Assembly (NCBI GenBank): GCA_011317545.1
Contig: WUJK01000013.1
Span: forward strand, 124,001-188,000
Length of the DNA: 64,000 nt
Direction: 5' to 3'
DNA from: Coniella vitis
Taxonomy: Eukaryota; Ascomycota; Sordariomycetes; Diaporthales; Schizoparmaceae
Shown one piece after another: positions 23,945 through 34,461 of this stretch (positions are counted from its first letter, which is position 1; every line of letters starts with the position of its first letter). Made by a program: the position numbers and the translations under genes. The notes beneath the pieces were generated by a model. It worked only from the letters and a program-made list of their open reading frames with translations, ran no database searches and was not told the origin of the DNA.

Positions 23945-26235
23945 TCACATGACTTGTGGACCATGACCAGCAGCAGCCAACAACAAATCACGCACATACA
24001 CGGCCCTCTCCCAGGCCTCCTCCATTGCCTGCTCGGCATCATACCCATATGCCCAATTCTGCGTGACGGGGTCGGTCCACTGGTTGGGGCTGGCCCAGAC
24101 CTGCTTGTGCTCGTGACGCGTGCCCCTTCTCCCAGTGCCAGTCTCCGTCCCCGTTCCCTTGCCAGTCGTTATCTCTGCATCAGCATCTGTGTCTGTGTCT
24201 GTGTCTGTACATCCGCTCACTTCCACAGCCATCGCCGCATCCCTAGCACGCTGGAGGGCGCCATCGGGGAAATGCCAAATCATGGAATTGACGAGACTTG
24301 CTTCTTGCATCATGCTGGTGCGGCGGATGCGTTCTTGTTGGAAGAGATGGAGGGCAAAGCCGAGCTGGAGCTGCTGGGTGTGGCAGTGCGCTATGGGCAC
24401 GGTACCGTCGGTGGCGGTGTAGTTGTCTTTGCGCGAGTGAGCGCTGTCGAGCTTCTCACGGGCGCTGGGAGGAGGAGGAGGAGGCGCGGGAGTCAGTTTG
24501 CTCAACGCCACGGCCAGCGCAGCGCCGTCTTCCACGGCCATGGCGGCGCCTTGGGACATGTAGGGGAGCATGGCGTGCGCTGCGTCGCCGAGGAGGACGA
24601 GTCTGGATGAGGGGGAGAGCCAGGTGTCGAGGGGTGCAGTCCCGGAGGTCAGCGGGGTTTTGATGGCCTTGTCGATGAGGGAGATTATCTTGGTGAGTCT
24701 GGGCAGAGGAGAGGAAAGGTTAGCGGGTTTAAAGTGTGGTTGACGAGACTATGATGAGGTTAAAGGTGGCAATGGTTGTGATGTTTTGATAAGTATATAT
24801 ATATTATATTCATGTATATACACTTACTGCGGATCCCACCCTTCGAATTCTCTTCTCATGTCGCCCAGAATATCTTGTCCCCAGCGCAATGCCGCTAGAT
24901 CAGAGGTGCTCTTGTCGCGGTGCGAGAGAACCATGTTGAAGGAGCGGCCGCCGGCGATGGAGTAGGTCATGACATGGCAGTCCTCGCCGATCCTAAGCGC
25001 GTTGTTGAGTATTCTTTCCTCTGTGCAACGGAAGGGTCATAGGAAGGGGGAATTGATGAAAAAGTTTCCAGTAAGTGCTTACCAGAGATTCAGATTATGC
25101 TCATCGAGGAGCCACGATAACTCTGGGAAAGCCCGCATCTTGTTCACATCCACGGTGGCTCGGTAGACGGCGAAGCCTGTTGGTGTGGGCACGCCTTTGC
25201 TGTTGGCAGATACCAGGGCTCGTGCTTGTGATTTGACGCCTGATGGTACAAGCAAAAACACAAGAAGAAAACAGGAAGACGTGTGAGCAATACTGGGCGA
25301 CATTCGCACAAACCATGCTGAACATTGAAAAAAGACTCACCATCAGCAGCAACAACCAAATCCCCGCGAAACACGCTCCCATCCGAGAGCGTGATCGACG
25401 GCCTCTCGGCATCGTATGCGTCCACTTTGCTTCCCAGCCGCAGCACAACACCCAGCGCGTCTGCCTGCTGGTGCATTGCAGCGTGCAGGTGCGCGCGGTG
25501 GACGACATTGTACGGCGCGCCGTACCGCCTCGCAAAACAAGGCGACGAGGTGTCCGTGACGCCAATCAGCGCGCCGTTCTGCCAGCGGCGAAAGTTCATG
25601 CGCGAGGGCTGGACGACAAAGGGCTCGTAGCGCGCGGCGACGCCCCAGCGGGCGAGGAGAGTGCCCGAGTTGGGAGGGATTTGGATCCCGGCGCCGACCT
25701 GTTGTTTTGGGGAGAAAGGGGGCCGCGAGGGCGATGGTAGAGTATGTTAGCCCATGGAGAGAGACAGAGCAGATGAAATGGAAGGGGGGGGGGGATGCAA
25801 GATGCGAGAGTGGGTTTGCACCTCTGCTAGTTCTGGAGCTTGTTCAAAGACTGTGACGGTGTGGCCTCGTCGGCGCAAGGCCACGGCTGTGGCGAGTCCG
25901 CCTAGGCCGGCGCCAACAATGAGGACGTTGAGTTTGACTTGGGCTTGCTCGACGGTAGGGGCGGGATGGCCTGCTTCTTTGTGAATGTGTAGATGTGGGA
26001 TGTCTTGCAAGAACTGTAGACAGTTGGACGGATATGTGGTCGAAGTGTACTTGGGTTGAGCCTCGGCGTTGTCAGGCTTGCCAGCCTTGCCGGCTTTGTC
26101 AGCTTTGTCAGCCTCGTCTAGGCGATTGCTGTTAGCCCCATTGATGCGATTGGCTGCACTTGGCTGGGCCAATCCGTCTCCCTTGGGGCCTGTTCCATCC
26201 TGGTCTAATGACAAGTCCACTGTGAGGGCAGGCAT
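23945..26235 (-). CDS. Class A FAD-dependent aromatic hydroxylase, probably forming gentisate (615 aa)
   Basis: Five exons: 26235-25822, 25698-25341, 25239-25083, 24992-24828, 24698-23945; 1848 bases. It has the three flavoprotein hydroxylase signatures: GAGLGG at 108-113 (ADP-binding), D257-G258 in LVVAADG, and GDAAH at 402-406 followed by MLPYMSQGAAMAVEDG (FAD ribityl site). The GAGIQIPPNS block and the C-terminal SPNQWTDPVTQNWAYGYDAE belong to the salicylate hydroxylase-like fungal branch. Next to gentisate dioxygenase, the best guess is 3-hydroxybenzoate 6-hydroxylase or salicylate 5-hydroxylase activity (NAD(P)H, O2). Oddities: about 100 residues precede the FAD motif, with an Ala/Lys/Asp repeat; and the C-terminal half has a Pro run and a Thr/Asp/Gly repeat (DTDTDTDADA) not expected in the family. 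An unrecognised intron could explain either. Confidence 0.88.
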
Positions 26236-26863
26236 TGTTCGCCTTGCGGATAGCACAAGGCTGTGCACGGTCTATGAGAAGGTCAGGAAAAGGGCAAAAC
26301 ACGCAATCGTGAGATCGGCAGTCGCAATCGCCGAGGGTGCTGGGCGGAGGGTGGTCGATGGTCAACAGAACGTGGCTGGAGAGGAGTGGGGAGAGGCGAT
26401 GACGAGCTGGACCCTGAAGAGTGGCTGATCCCCCTCCTTTTAGGTAATGGTCGTGAGCAGCAATCATTCATTGTCAAGCGCTCCCATGCTCCATTGTGGG
26501 CCCCGTTGCCTTGCCTAACTCCCCGGCGAGGCAAGGCCCGAATGGCTTGAGGTATTGGAGCGGCACGTCCATTGGCGTGTGCCGGTGTGACGGTGCTTCG
26601 GGTATTGGAAACATGTGAGATGTGATGGCTGGATCAGGCTGTAGATCTGGGCCTGGCTTGAAATGTCCGTGTTCCATCTACCAGTCTTTGGATATCGGGA
26701 CTTGTGCGACAGCAGGAGCAGCTAAGCACACGTAGATATGGGCTTGTAATCACGCAAACAAAATGTATTTTAGAGGCAATAAGTATTTCCAATATCGACA
26801 ATGACTTGCAAAAGGTCTTGTCATCTGTACCTTATCAAATACGCATGACCACTTGCCATGTAA
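26236..26863. promoter_or_regulatory. Promoter side of the FAD monooxygenase, with CGG-N12-CCG
   Basis: The region holds the monooxygenase upstream sequence and the 3' end of the acylpyruvate hydrolase. CGG at 26316-26318 and CCG at 26331-26333 are 12 bases apart, about 80 bases upstream of the start codon, the same spacing as in the dioxygenase/regulator promoter. The inner 12 bases differ between the two sites. Confidence 0.4.
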
Positions 26864-27856
26864 TTATGCATACTCGACACCATTACGGAGTGTCCCGATC
26901 TTGCTAATCTTGACTTCGACACTATCGTGGGGTTTCAGCCACTGCGGCGGTGTTTGACCACTCCCCACACCTGGAGAAGAAAAGAGAGAAATTCAAGTAA
27001 GCCAAAGTGCATAGGCAAGACATACAGCCCTCAGTAATAGGCACAGAGCAGGGCGCTATAAGCCAAACTCACCTCCTGGTGTCCCCGTCATGACCACCGA
27101 CCCAGCCTGGAGCGTCGTCCCGCTCGACAAGTGCGAAACCAGATACGCACAGTCAAACAACAGGTCGTTGACAGACTCCTGCTGCCTCACCTGGCCATTG
27201 ACAATGGTGCTGAGCTCCAACTGGCTCGGATCGCCAACCAGATCTGCCCTCACCAGACACGGCCCCAGCGGCGCAAAGGTGTCGAAGCCCTTGGAGAACC
27301 CCCACTGCGGCACCACGCCCGCCAACGCCGGGTCGCGCTGCAGCTTGCGCGACGAGACGTCGTTGCCCGCCGTGTAGGCCGCAACATACGACAGCGCGTC
27401 TTGGCGCGAGACGTCCTTGGCGTCTTTGCCAAGGACAAAGCACAGCTCGCCTTCGTAGTCGGCCTGGTCGTCCTGGGCGATCGCGGGGACCACGATGTTG
27501 GCGCCGTGGTCCAGCACGCACGTGTTGGGCTTGAAAAAGATAAAGGGGAACGGCGGCGGCTTGCGGCCGGCTTCGCGGATGTGCTTGGCGTAGTTGAGGC
27601 CCACGCAGCGCAGGATGGGCACGTCTGCCTGGGCGAGGGGCCCCAGAAGGGTCTTGACGGTGGCGATCTCGTCGGTGACGGTGGTCTGGCCGGTTGTGTC
27701 GTAGATGTCGTCCCCGCGGATGACTCTCGCCTGGAGCTTGGTGGCTTCCGTGGTGGTGCCCAGGTCAAAGTCTGGGCTGGGCAGGATGGGCTCGCCGCGG
27801 AGGGTTCGGCCGTCGGTGGCTTCGAAGCGGATTAGTCTTTCCCAGGCGACGGACAT
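26864..27856 (-). CDS. Fumarylacetoacetate hydrolase-family acylpyruvate hydrolase (296 aa)
   Basis: Two exons, 27856-27073 and 26970-26864, with a 102-base intron (GTGAGT, CTCCAG) and junction TGTPGG-VGSG. FAH-fold hallmarks: CVGLNYAKH (84-92), FIFFKP, the metal-binding E135-x-E137 in DYEGELCFVLGKDAKDV, D166 in AYTAGNDVSSR, GFSKGFDTFAPLGPCL, and the closing GTLRNGVEYA. The family cleaves the C-C bond of acylpyruvates and related diketo acids. In a gentisate cluster the substrate would be fumarylpyruvate (to fumarate and pyruvate) or maleylpyruvate directly (to maleate and pyruvate). The gene lies in the same orientation as the monooxygenase and 629 bases upstream of its start. Upstream of it are CGG-N10-CCG (28018-28033) and CGG-N9-CCG (28032-28046), which overlap. 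Confidence 0.9.
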
Positions 27857-30531
27857 GATGGGTTTATTTTGGTTTTCCTTTCTCTGGTAGGTATTGGTTT
27901 GATCTGCTATCGATGGCGAACTACGCTGGCTGGCCTTGTGAGAAATCTACAAATTCATTCTCCTTGGTGATGGTCGAGTAAAACAACGGCACATAAGTAC
28001 TGCTCTGCTAATTTACACGGCAAAGTACTTCCGGGATCTGGTTCCGGAGTTAGGGTCGAGTCCCGGTGAGCGTTGCTGTACGCGTGGACATGGAGTGACT
28101 CAGTCGCTTGGGATATAATATTAATAGCACATGATGGTAGATTTGGTCAAAATGGCCGTAGGAGTTGTTCTTGACGGGCAGATGTGGAAAACGCTACTAT
28201 GTGTGATCGGAAATGTTTCTATGATGCCATATACGAGAGAGTGAGAGTGATGATAGTTGAGTCCTCTCAATCGTACTAGATTGTGGTTTTGTGGCTAAAC
28301 GACCTCGGTAACACAAGTAGAGGTCGCCTTTGAGAGATGCTGTGACAGAGGCAGGCTCCCTTCACTCCGAATATATTCGCGGTGCGAACGGATATGTTGA
28401 CCCTGCCCATGGGGTATTCAAACACTCGATGAGCGTGGTCACATCCCACAACCTGAACCTGGTGTACTTCTCCTTTCTCGTGCGGCTACTGAAGGCAAAA
28501 GGATTACGGCAGATCCGGCTTATGAAGTCCCCTTCGCGGGCTCCCAGCGTTACACTGGAAGACAGCGGTGTCTTAATCTCTGGCCTTTGTAGATATATCA
28601 GGGTTGACTGCAAATGTGGTAGTATCATGACGGCCTGCAGCTAGCTTGAACATGGTGGCATCTCTTGGCTTGATCACGACACTGCTCTGTGAGCGGTACA
28701 TAGGCCTTACGAGATCGTCTCAGAAGAGACTATTGGCGACTGGGTGGGGGGGGTCTGCCAAGGTCACGAGGTGGCCACGTGAGTCCAGTCCAATCTTGGG
28801 AGGCGAGAAGGTTGAGAGAGCAAGGGAAACTGCTTGGAGATGTCGACTACTTCGAGGACAGCGATGTGGTGAGCCATTGCTGTTCCAGTATCGAATATTA
28901 CTTTCGATCCTTTCGACGTCTTGGCGGTTTGTCCGGGACTGCTGGGAAAAGGCTATCGAAAAGCTAAAGAGCTCTCATGGATTCAAACTGCAAGAGATAC
29001 GAGTATCGTTAAACATGGTTGCTCAGATTGGCGAGTTGACATTCTCAATTGATGTAACCCTTCGTCAACTCAGATACTCGCCGGTAGTCTATGACTTACA
29101 GCACGTTATTTCACTTTGAGTTCTTCCATATTGCTGAGCGCTTGTAGTGCCAAAAGACTTGGACCAGAAGCACACCTCCTTGGCCGAGGTCCCCTGGATC
29201 ACATCAAGCAAGCCGTCGTCACCTGCATGATTCCACTCGCAAGTGTAACGCGATGGGGGTGGGGCAAGCAGCAACCCGTGCTATCCGTCTATGGCGCAAA
29301 ATAAACATAAAAAGAGGAATGTAGATTGCTTGCTACTTTATCTGGACGTGTGGTGTATGTCGGGCCCGAAAGCATCGGTTTGCAGGTATGGATTGGCCCT
29401 CTTATAGCAGTCCTTGTGTGGACGGTGAGGCCGCTGAGATTGGCGACCTGCAATTCAAGTAATACCAGAAATGTGAATCCTTACTGTTGTTACTTGCTTC
29501 AGCAGAATTGCCTATGGCTTTCTCGTCCAGTCCACAAATGTCACCGGCAGCACCACCATCGGCAACAGTGTAGCACTGTTGAACGGGCATGGTTTGTTGC
29601 TGAGATTCAGAACCCGTGAGAAAAGAAGTCGGCAAGTCCGAGATGGGTGCTTGGTTCTTTTCCTCCCAGGACTCTTCTGGATCCAAAGCGCAGCGAGGAA
29701 CGAACACATACCCCCCAGCCGCGATATCTTGGGCCGGGCCGTTCTCCCATCTGCATATCCGAGCCTTCACCTCGGGGATCAACGCATCGCCTTGCCTTAT
29801 TCTCTCGCAGCACCCCTCCTGCAACTCACCTTACCCTGGATATTTTTGAGATCCCCACAGCTTATGGACAGCCCGCATCTCGACGCCCGCAGATCTGTCC
29901 CGTCTTGCGGACCGTGGTCTTTTCACGTCCATTTGCTCGACGTTGTTGTGCAAAAGAGGGTTGCAGGCCTCTCGCCTGCAATCACCTGCCCAAAGAGGCA
30001 ATTCGGGAAACACGTCAACCCACCCACACACAAAGTCTATAATGCTGAGCAAACCAGCTTCTGCCCCCCCTCTTCTGCTGCCAAGTGCATTGGGGTGCCC
30101 TCACTCTGGGTTATTTCCTTCTCGTAGTTAGTAAGTCTGCCATTCTTGGCTCGTCTTAGACACCTTCCGAGGTGGTCCACCCCGCTTTGCCCACGATACT
30201 CCCCGAGGCAGACACCAAGATCATGTAGTGGATGCAAGAGCATGGCGTCATTCGCGGAGGGAAGTGATCACGTTGAATATCAAGGGCCGTATATCCCCCA
30301 GGCTTTTGTGATTGGGCTCGGAAGGACAGAGAAAGAGAGAAAGAGAGAGGAAGAGAGCAGCGAGTTCTTGAAGATCTCTTGTCCTGCAGACTGTTTACTC
30401 TTTACTCTGCAAGCCCCCCTCTCTCCAAGCATCCTAGCTGTCGTTAAAGGCAACTGAGAAAGCAAGTTGGGAGTTGCGGTTTCGGGCAAAGAAATCCAGG
30501 ATCATCGTGTCTGCTAATCGGCACCTTCAAG
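27857..30531. other. 2.7 kb intergenic region inside the gentisate cluster
   Basis: The first 200 bases carry the CGG/CCG inverted pairs upstream of the acylpyruvate hydrolase. The remainder has only short ORFs (longest about 180 codons at 29579-30127, no domain, biased composition). A maleylpyruvate isomerase would have fitted the pathway here, but no GST-like sequence is seen. Confidence 0.45.
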
Positions 30532-31033
30532 ATGCTTGGCTCGCGGTTTCTCAGTAAGTCTCGACGACTCTTTTTCTTCTTTTTGTCACTCAACCACAAC
30601 ATGAAAGCACAAACACCTTGGACCATCATGAAGCCAACGTGCTAACCTGTACTCCACAGCCATCGGGCCCAACCCGGCCTTCTTCCAACGTCTGCGGACC
30701 TGGTTCAAACAGACCTGGGTCCTCGACCTGGGCGTCTCCGAGATCCTGGGCCCCGCGCCCGTGCTCGCCAAAGAGGCCGAGGCCAAGATCTTCACCACGC
30801 CGGCGCCCTTCAGCCTGTCCGCCAGCCGGGCCCCCGCCCTCTCCGCCTCCTCTGCTGCTGCTGCCCCTGCCCCAACGAGCGCAAACCCGCCACAAACATC
30901 CGCCTGGATGGATCTCAGGCCCATCCAGGGTCTGCGCCGGCAGCTGCGCAGGAGGAAAGGATGGAACGACCTGCGCAAGACGCATCAAATGCAGGCTCGC
31001 GAGGAGAGTGTGGGTCTTTTGGCTGGTGCGTGA
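30532..31033 (+). CDS. Possible small protein with a 22-base first exon (131 aa)
   Basis: Exons 30532-30553 and 30660-31033 are joined by a 106-base intron with a strong GTAAGT donor, a GCTAACCTG branch site and a CACAG acceptor. The excellent splice signals are the main support. The N-terminus (MLGSRFL-TIGPNPAFFQRL, then RTWFKQTWVLDLGVSEILG) is basic and aromatic and could be a mitochondrial presequence or a short amphipathic region. Residues about 60-90 are Ala/Ser/Pro low complexity. The C-terminal part is Arg/Gln-rich (RRQLRRRKGW). I do not recognise it. A GTGCGT after LLAG could be another donor, extending the protein. It lies between cluster genes but no link to the pathway is visible. 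Confidence 0.5.
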
Positions 31034-31793
31034 GCTTTTTTTGGGGGGGGGGGGCGTGTGTGTCAAGTCTTTTGCGTCTGAAGGTGAATGCATGCGAGTC
31101 GGTACTGGCTCGCACGCTTCAATGGTAGGCTGTGTGAGCTGCGTCTTGAAGAAAAAAGAGGCCCTTTAAGATGATGGGGCTTTTGGCTCGGAGGGATATT
31201 AATGTCCACTTGAACTGTATGGGATGGAGAGCAGAGTGGGTGCTTTTCATGTGTTTTGGTTTCCTCTGTTGGGTTTATTTTGTCCTAGATATTTACTGGA
31301 CACGGCGTTTGATGGCTCAAGCAGCATTGAGGCAGCGAAGGGGGAGGATGTTCTTGCACATATTCTTTTTCTTTTTCTTTTTCATTGGCATTGCATACCT
31401 GACCAGGAGTGCGATACACACTGGTTTCCTTTTATATATAGTGCGGAGGGAGTAGATGAAGGGGTTTCGTGTCGCCAGCCGTTGAGTTTGAGCGGCAGTC
31501 AACACCCTCGAGCATGATGCAATCACAATGACATGTCATAATGCGCAAGCCATCAACAGTGATATGTTGTCAGCTACGTGTTTGCCCACGAAGTATTCTT
31601 GCGAGTCCCTCTCCTTTTTCCTCTCCTTCGTCTGTTCAAGACTGTCATCTTGGACGGACTGGCTTCTGATGCTGACCATCCGTATCAAATGCCTTTGATG
31701 ATGGATAAGCCTCCTTCTTAATAATCAAGGCGAGAACCCCAAGATTCATCCAAGGCTTTTCATATGGAATATGCTCTTTGAGGCTGTCGCGAG
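31034..31793. other. Convergent intergenic region
   Basis: 3' ends of the 30532 gene and the PrpD-family gene. It contains a G10 run near 31044 and T-rich tracts. No gene is supported. Confidence 0.45.
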
Positions 31794-33340
31794 CTATGCA
31801 AACGAGAAAAGGGATGACACATCGTCGACATTCTCTACATTCCACAGGGCCTTGCTCGCCTGTGCGGCACCCTCGCCACCCAGAACCTTCTCACACTGGT
31901 CGAGGAACTTTTCCTCCAACCTTTGCTCATCGAGGGGCACCTCGGAGCTGCCAACGGCATGCCTCACATGTTTCGCAATGGTTTTGCCTCCTTTCAGCGT
32001 CACCACAATCCTAGTCTCGTCCGCCCCGAGGCTGGCATCGGCTTCGGCGTGTATCAGGTCACGCACAGCAACGACCTTGGGATCCTGCACCACCGCGTCC
32101 TCGTACTGGCTCGGCGTGGCTTTGCCAAAGACCAACCCGCACGCGCCGCCGTGGTAGACGCTGAATTTGCCCTGCAACCCGTCCTTGGGCTCCTTCTTGC
32201 CCGTGAGTTCCAGCACGAGCGGGTGCACGGTGGCATCGACGCGCTCAATGTCTTGTGCGTGGAGGGGTCCCCCGTTCTCGTGGTAAACCTGCGCACAGGC
32301 ATCGATGACAGGGTGGATGACAATGCCGCAGGGGAACGGCTTGAAGCTATTCCGCAGCGTCTCCCACCGGCCACCGCTCGCGTGGGCGTTGTTGTTGGTG
32401 TCGGCTGCTGCTGCACCAGACGACCAAGGGATAGCAGGCAGGCCCACCTCGCTGCTCGACGTCCACCGTGTCAAGTCGGCCTGCACCGCGTCCTCGCCTT
32501 TGGTCGCGCCCACGACATTGGCCCACCCGCGCTTCGCTTCCAGCGCCCTGTCACTGCTCGTGTACCCTTCTCTCGCCAACAAGGCAGCCATGAGGCCTGC
32601 CTGCGCAGCGCGGCCCGGGTGGAAGCTCTTGGTGTGGCTGCCAAACATGTCCCGTAGGCCAACCACCTGCGTGGCCGCCACGCCGATGGCCTGGACAATC
32701 TGGTCGCGCTCGAGGCCCAGCACCTTGGCTACTGCCACCGCCGCGCCGATGGAGCCCGTCGTCGAGGTGATGTGCCAGCCGACGTCGTAGTGCTGCGGCC
32801 AGACGGCCAAGCCGAGCTTACACCCGACCTCGATGCCGGCGACGAGCGCAGTCAAGAGAGCCGGGCCGGAGATGGTGCTGCTGCTGCTGCTGCTGCTGCT
32901 CCGTGTGTGCCATTCTGCGGCGGCGAGGAGCGCGCTGGCGACAGGCCCTGTGGGATGGATGATGGTGTCGAGATGTGTGTCGTCGTAGTCGTGGACGTGC
33001 GAGGCGATGCCGTTGAGGAGGGCGGCGTGCTGCGGGTCGGTGAGGACAGCGGCGTCGTCGCCTGTGTGGCCCAGGAGGGACGCGGTGGGCGGGCCAAAGA
33101 AGGGGCGGAGGGATTGGTGCTGTGAAAACGATCAATCGTCAGCTCGACTGCCTTTGGTTCTTGCATTTCACAGACTTGCGTGGCCCGGCTTACGGCAATC
33201 TGGACGGCTTCATGGTTGCTGCCGCCAATGGCACAGCCCGCCCAGTTGTAGAAGCTCTGCACGGCGGCGCGCACGACGTTGGGCGGCAGATGGCTGTATT
33301 GCAGGTCTCGGACCCAAGAGGCAACGTGTTTGGTGGCCAT
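31794..33340 (-). CDS. MmgE/PrpD-family (de)hydratase or decarboxylase (490 aa)
   Basis: Two exons, 33340-33194 and 33119-31794, with a 74-base intron (GTAAGC, TTCACAG). The fold family is that of 2-methylcitrate dehydratase PrpD and cis-aconitate decarboxylase. Family blocks: N-terminal all-helical part (YNWAGCAIGG); HDYDDTH near residues 92-98 with HPTGP about 10 residues later, holding the Asp, Thr and His expected at the active site; YDVGWHITSTTGSIGAAVA; GSHTKSFHPGRAAQAGLMAALLA; FKPFPCGIVIHPVID; and the lid-domain end. Seven serines near residue 125 come from a GCT repeat (as read on the plus strand) at 32877-32900. Members act on short di- and tricarboxylates, so a role on maleate or a malate-like product of gentisate breakdown is possible. 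It is divergent from the MFS gene (1.1 kb promoter), suggesting co-regulation. Confidence 0.88.
32877..32900. repeat. In-frame (GCT)8 encoding a poly-Ser run in the PrpD-family protein
   Basis: Read on the minus strand the repeat is AGC units, giving the RSSSSSSST stretch. It sits in a surface-loop position between two conserved blocks. Confidence 0.9.
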
Positions 33341-34461
33341 GGCTGGCTGGTGCGTCTTTCTCTCTGCTTGCGAGACCTGTGAGGCGGTTCACGCGAGAGG
33401 CTTGGGAGACGGAGGAAGCACTGCTAAGGAAAGAAAAGGCAGAGTTGGGCCTGACAGATGCACTGGGTCCGGTGTCGGAATCTCCATGTGCAAGAAAAGA
33501 TAGAGAAACGGCACAGAGGCCCACAGGAAGGAGCAAGTGAGAGTGCGCGATGTGCTCATGAGCAACCAGCCCATCTCGGCCCCGATTCTGGTGACGGCTG
33601 CGATCCAAAGTATCACAGGGGCGCGTCATGCGGGGAAGAAGGAGCCTAGCACTAGGTACCTGTCTACGCTACGGTACGGTACGGATAAGTAGCCCCCGAG
33701 CCCAAGCTTTCGCCAAGGCACCACGGCCATGCTTGTCTGCGGTGCGCGGGTGGCGCGGGTGGCGTGGGTGGCGTCTGGGGAAGTGGGCCGAGCCTGGGGA
33801 CGACTCCACCATGTCATACAAGTAGATGGTCGCGCGGTGCTTCTTGCAGATTATACCAGGTACTTTTGGAGTATATGCGTATACCTGGAGCAACGGCACA
33901 CACGGCCTGTTCAGGCTCTCTCTTGTGAGACACCAAAAACGGACCAAGCATCTCGTCTTTTGCTCGCTGCAAGATCCATGGGCCGTGGCTGCTCACCAAG
34001 GGAGCATGCTTGCCATGTACACCGCTTGCCTGTGCGCAGAGAAGATCCCAGAGCACTATGCCCAGGCCATCTCCGTGCTGACTTGGGGAGGGAACGGCCA
34101 GTCAGCTCTGTATACGCAGCTAGCGTGATGTCTGCTGTCTACGGCTTGTACAAATGCACAACGTGACCGGCTCTCGGCGTATGATGTGCATGGCGAGGGG
34201 AAGGGGAGCCAGCCGGTGGAGGGCATGACCAGCAGCCCCGCGAGATCCGTGACGACTACGAGCATCCTGGATTGATCTCCGAGATTTGGAGTTGCTGATG
34301 AGCAGTCTGTCGAGCCCTTTCCAAGCCAAGGACTTTCTTCATCCTTTTGGTGTATCAAGACTGCACGAAATCCCTCCACCGCCGTGGAATACTCGGAGCA
34401 AAGCGCAACAACAAGCAAGAAACGTTGTCGAGTGGTCAGCTGCAGAGCTGTCCTCCCCAAG
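33341..34461. promoter_or_regulatory. Divergent promoter of PrpD-family gene and MFS transporter
   Basis: The region contains three close CGG triplets in direct repeat (CGGTACGGTACGG, about 33674-33686), the last of which pairs with a CCG 11 bases downstream. A G-rich stretch of GGGTGGC-type repeats lies at about 33747-33782. Short ORFs here show no domain. Function as a shared promoter is inferred from gene orientation. Confidence 0.4.

Noticed and set aside
28040..28075. GGGTCGAGTCCC resembling a tRNA T-arm (B box)
   Set aside because: No A box at the right distance and no acceptor stem pairing, so not a tRNA gene.
28646..29119. 157-codon plus-strand frame within the cluster gap, tested as a possible missing isomerase
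   Set aside because: No GST thioredoxin-fold or zeta-class motif (SSCX[WH]RVRIAL-like) is present in this or neighbouring frames.
29579..30127. 182-codon plus-strand frame
   Set aside because: Irregular composition, no conserved block, and open frames of similar length on the opposite strand.
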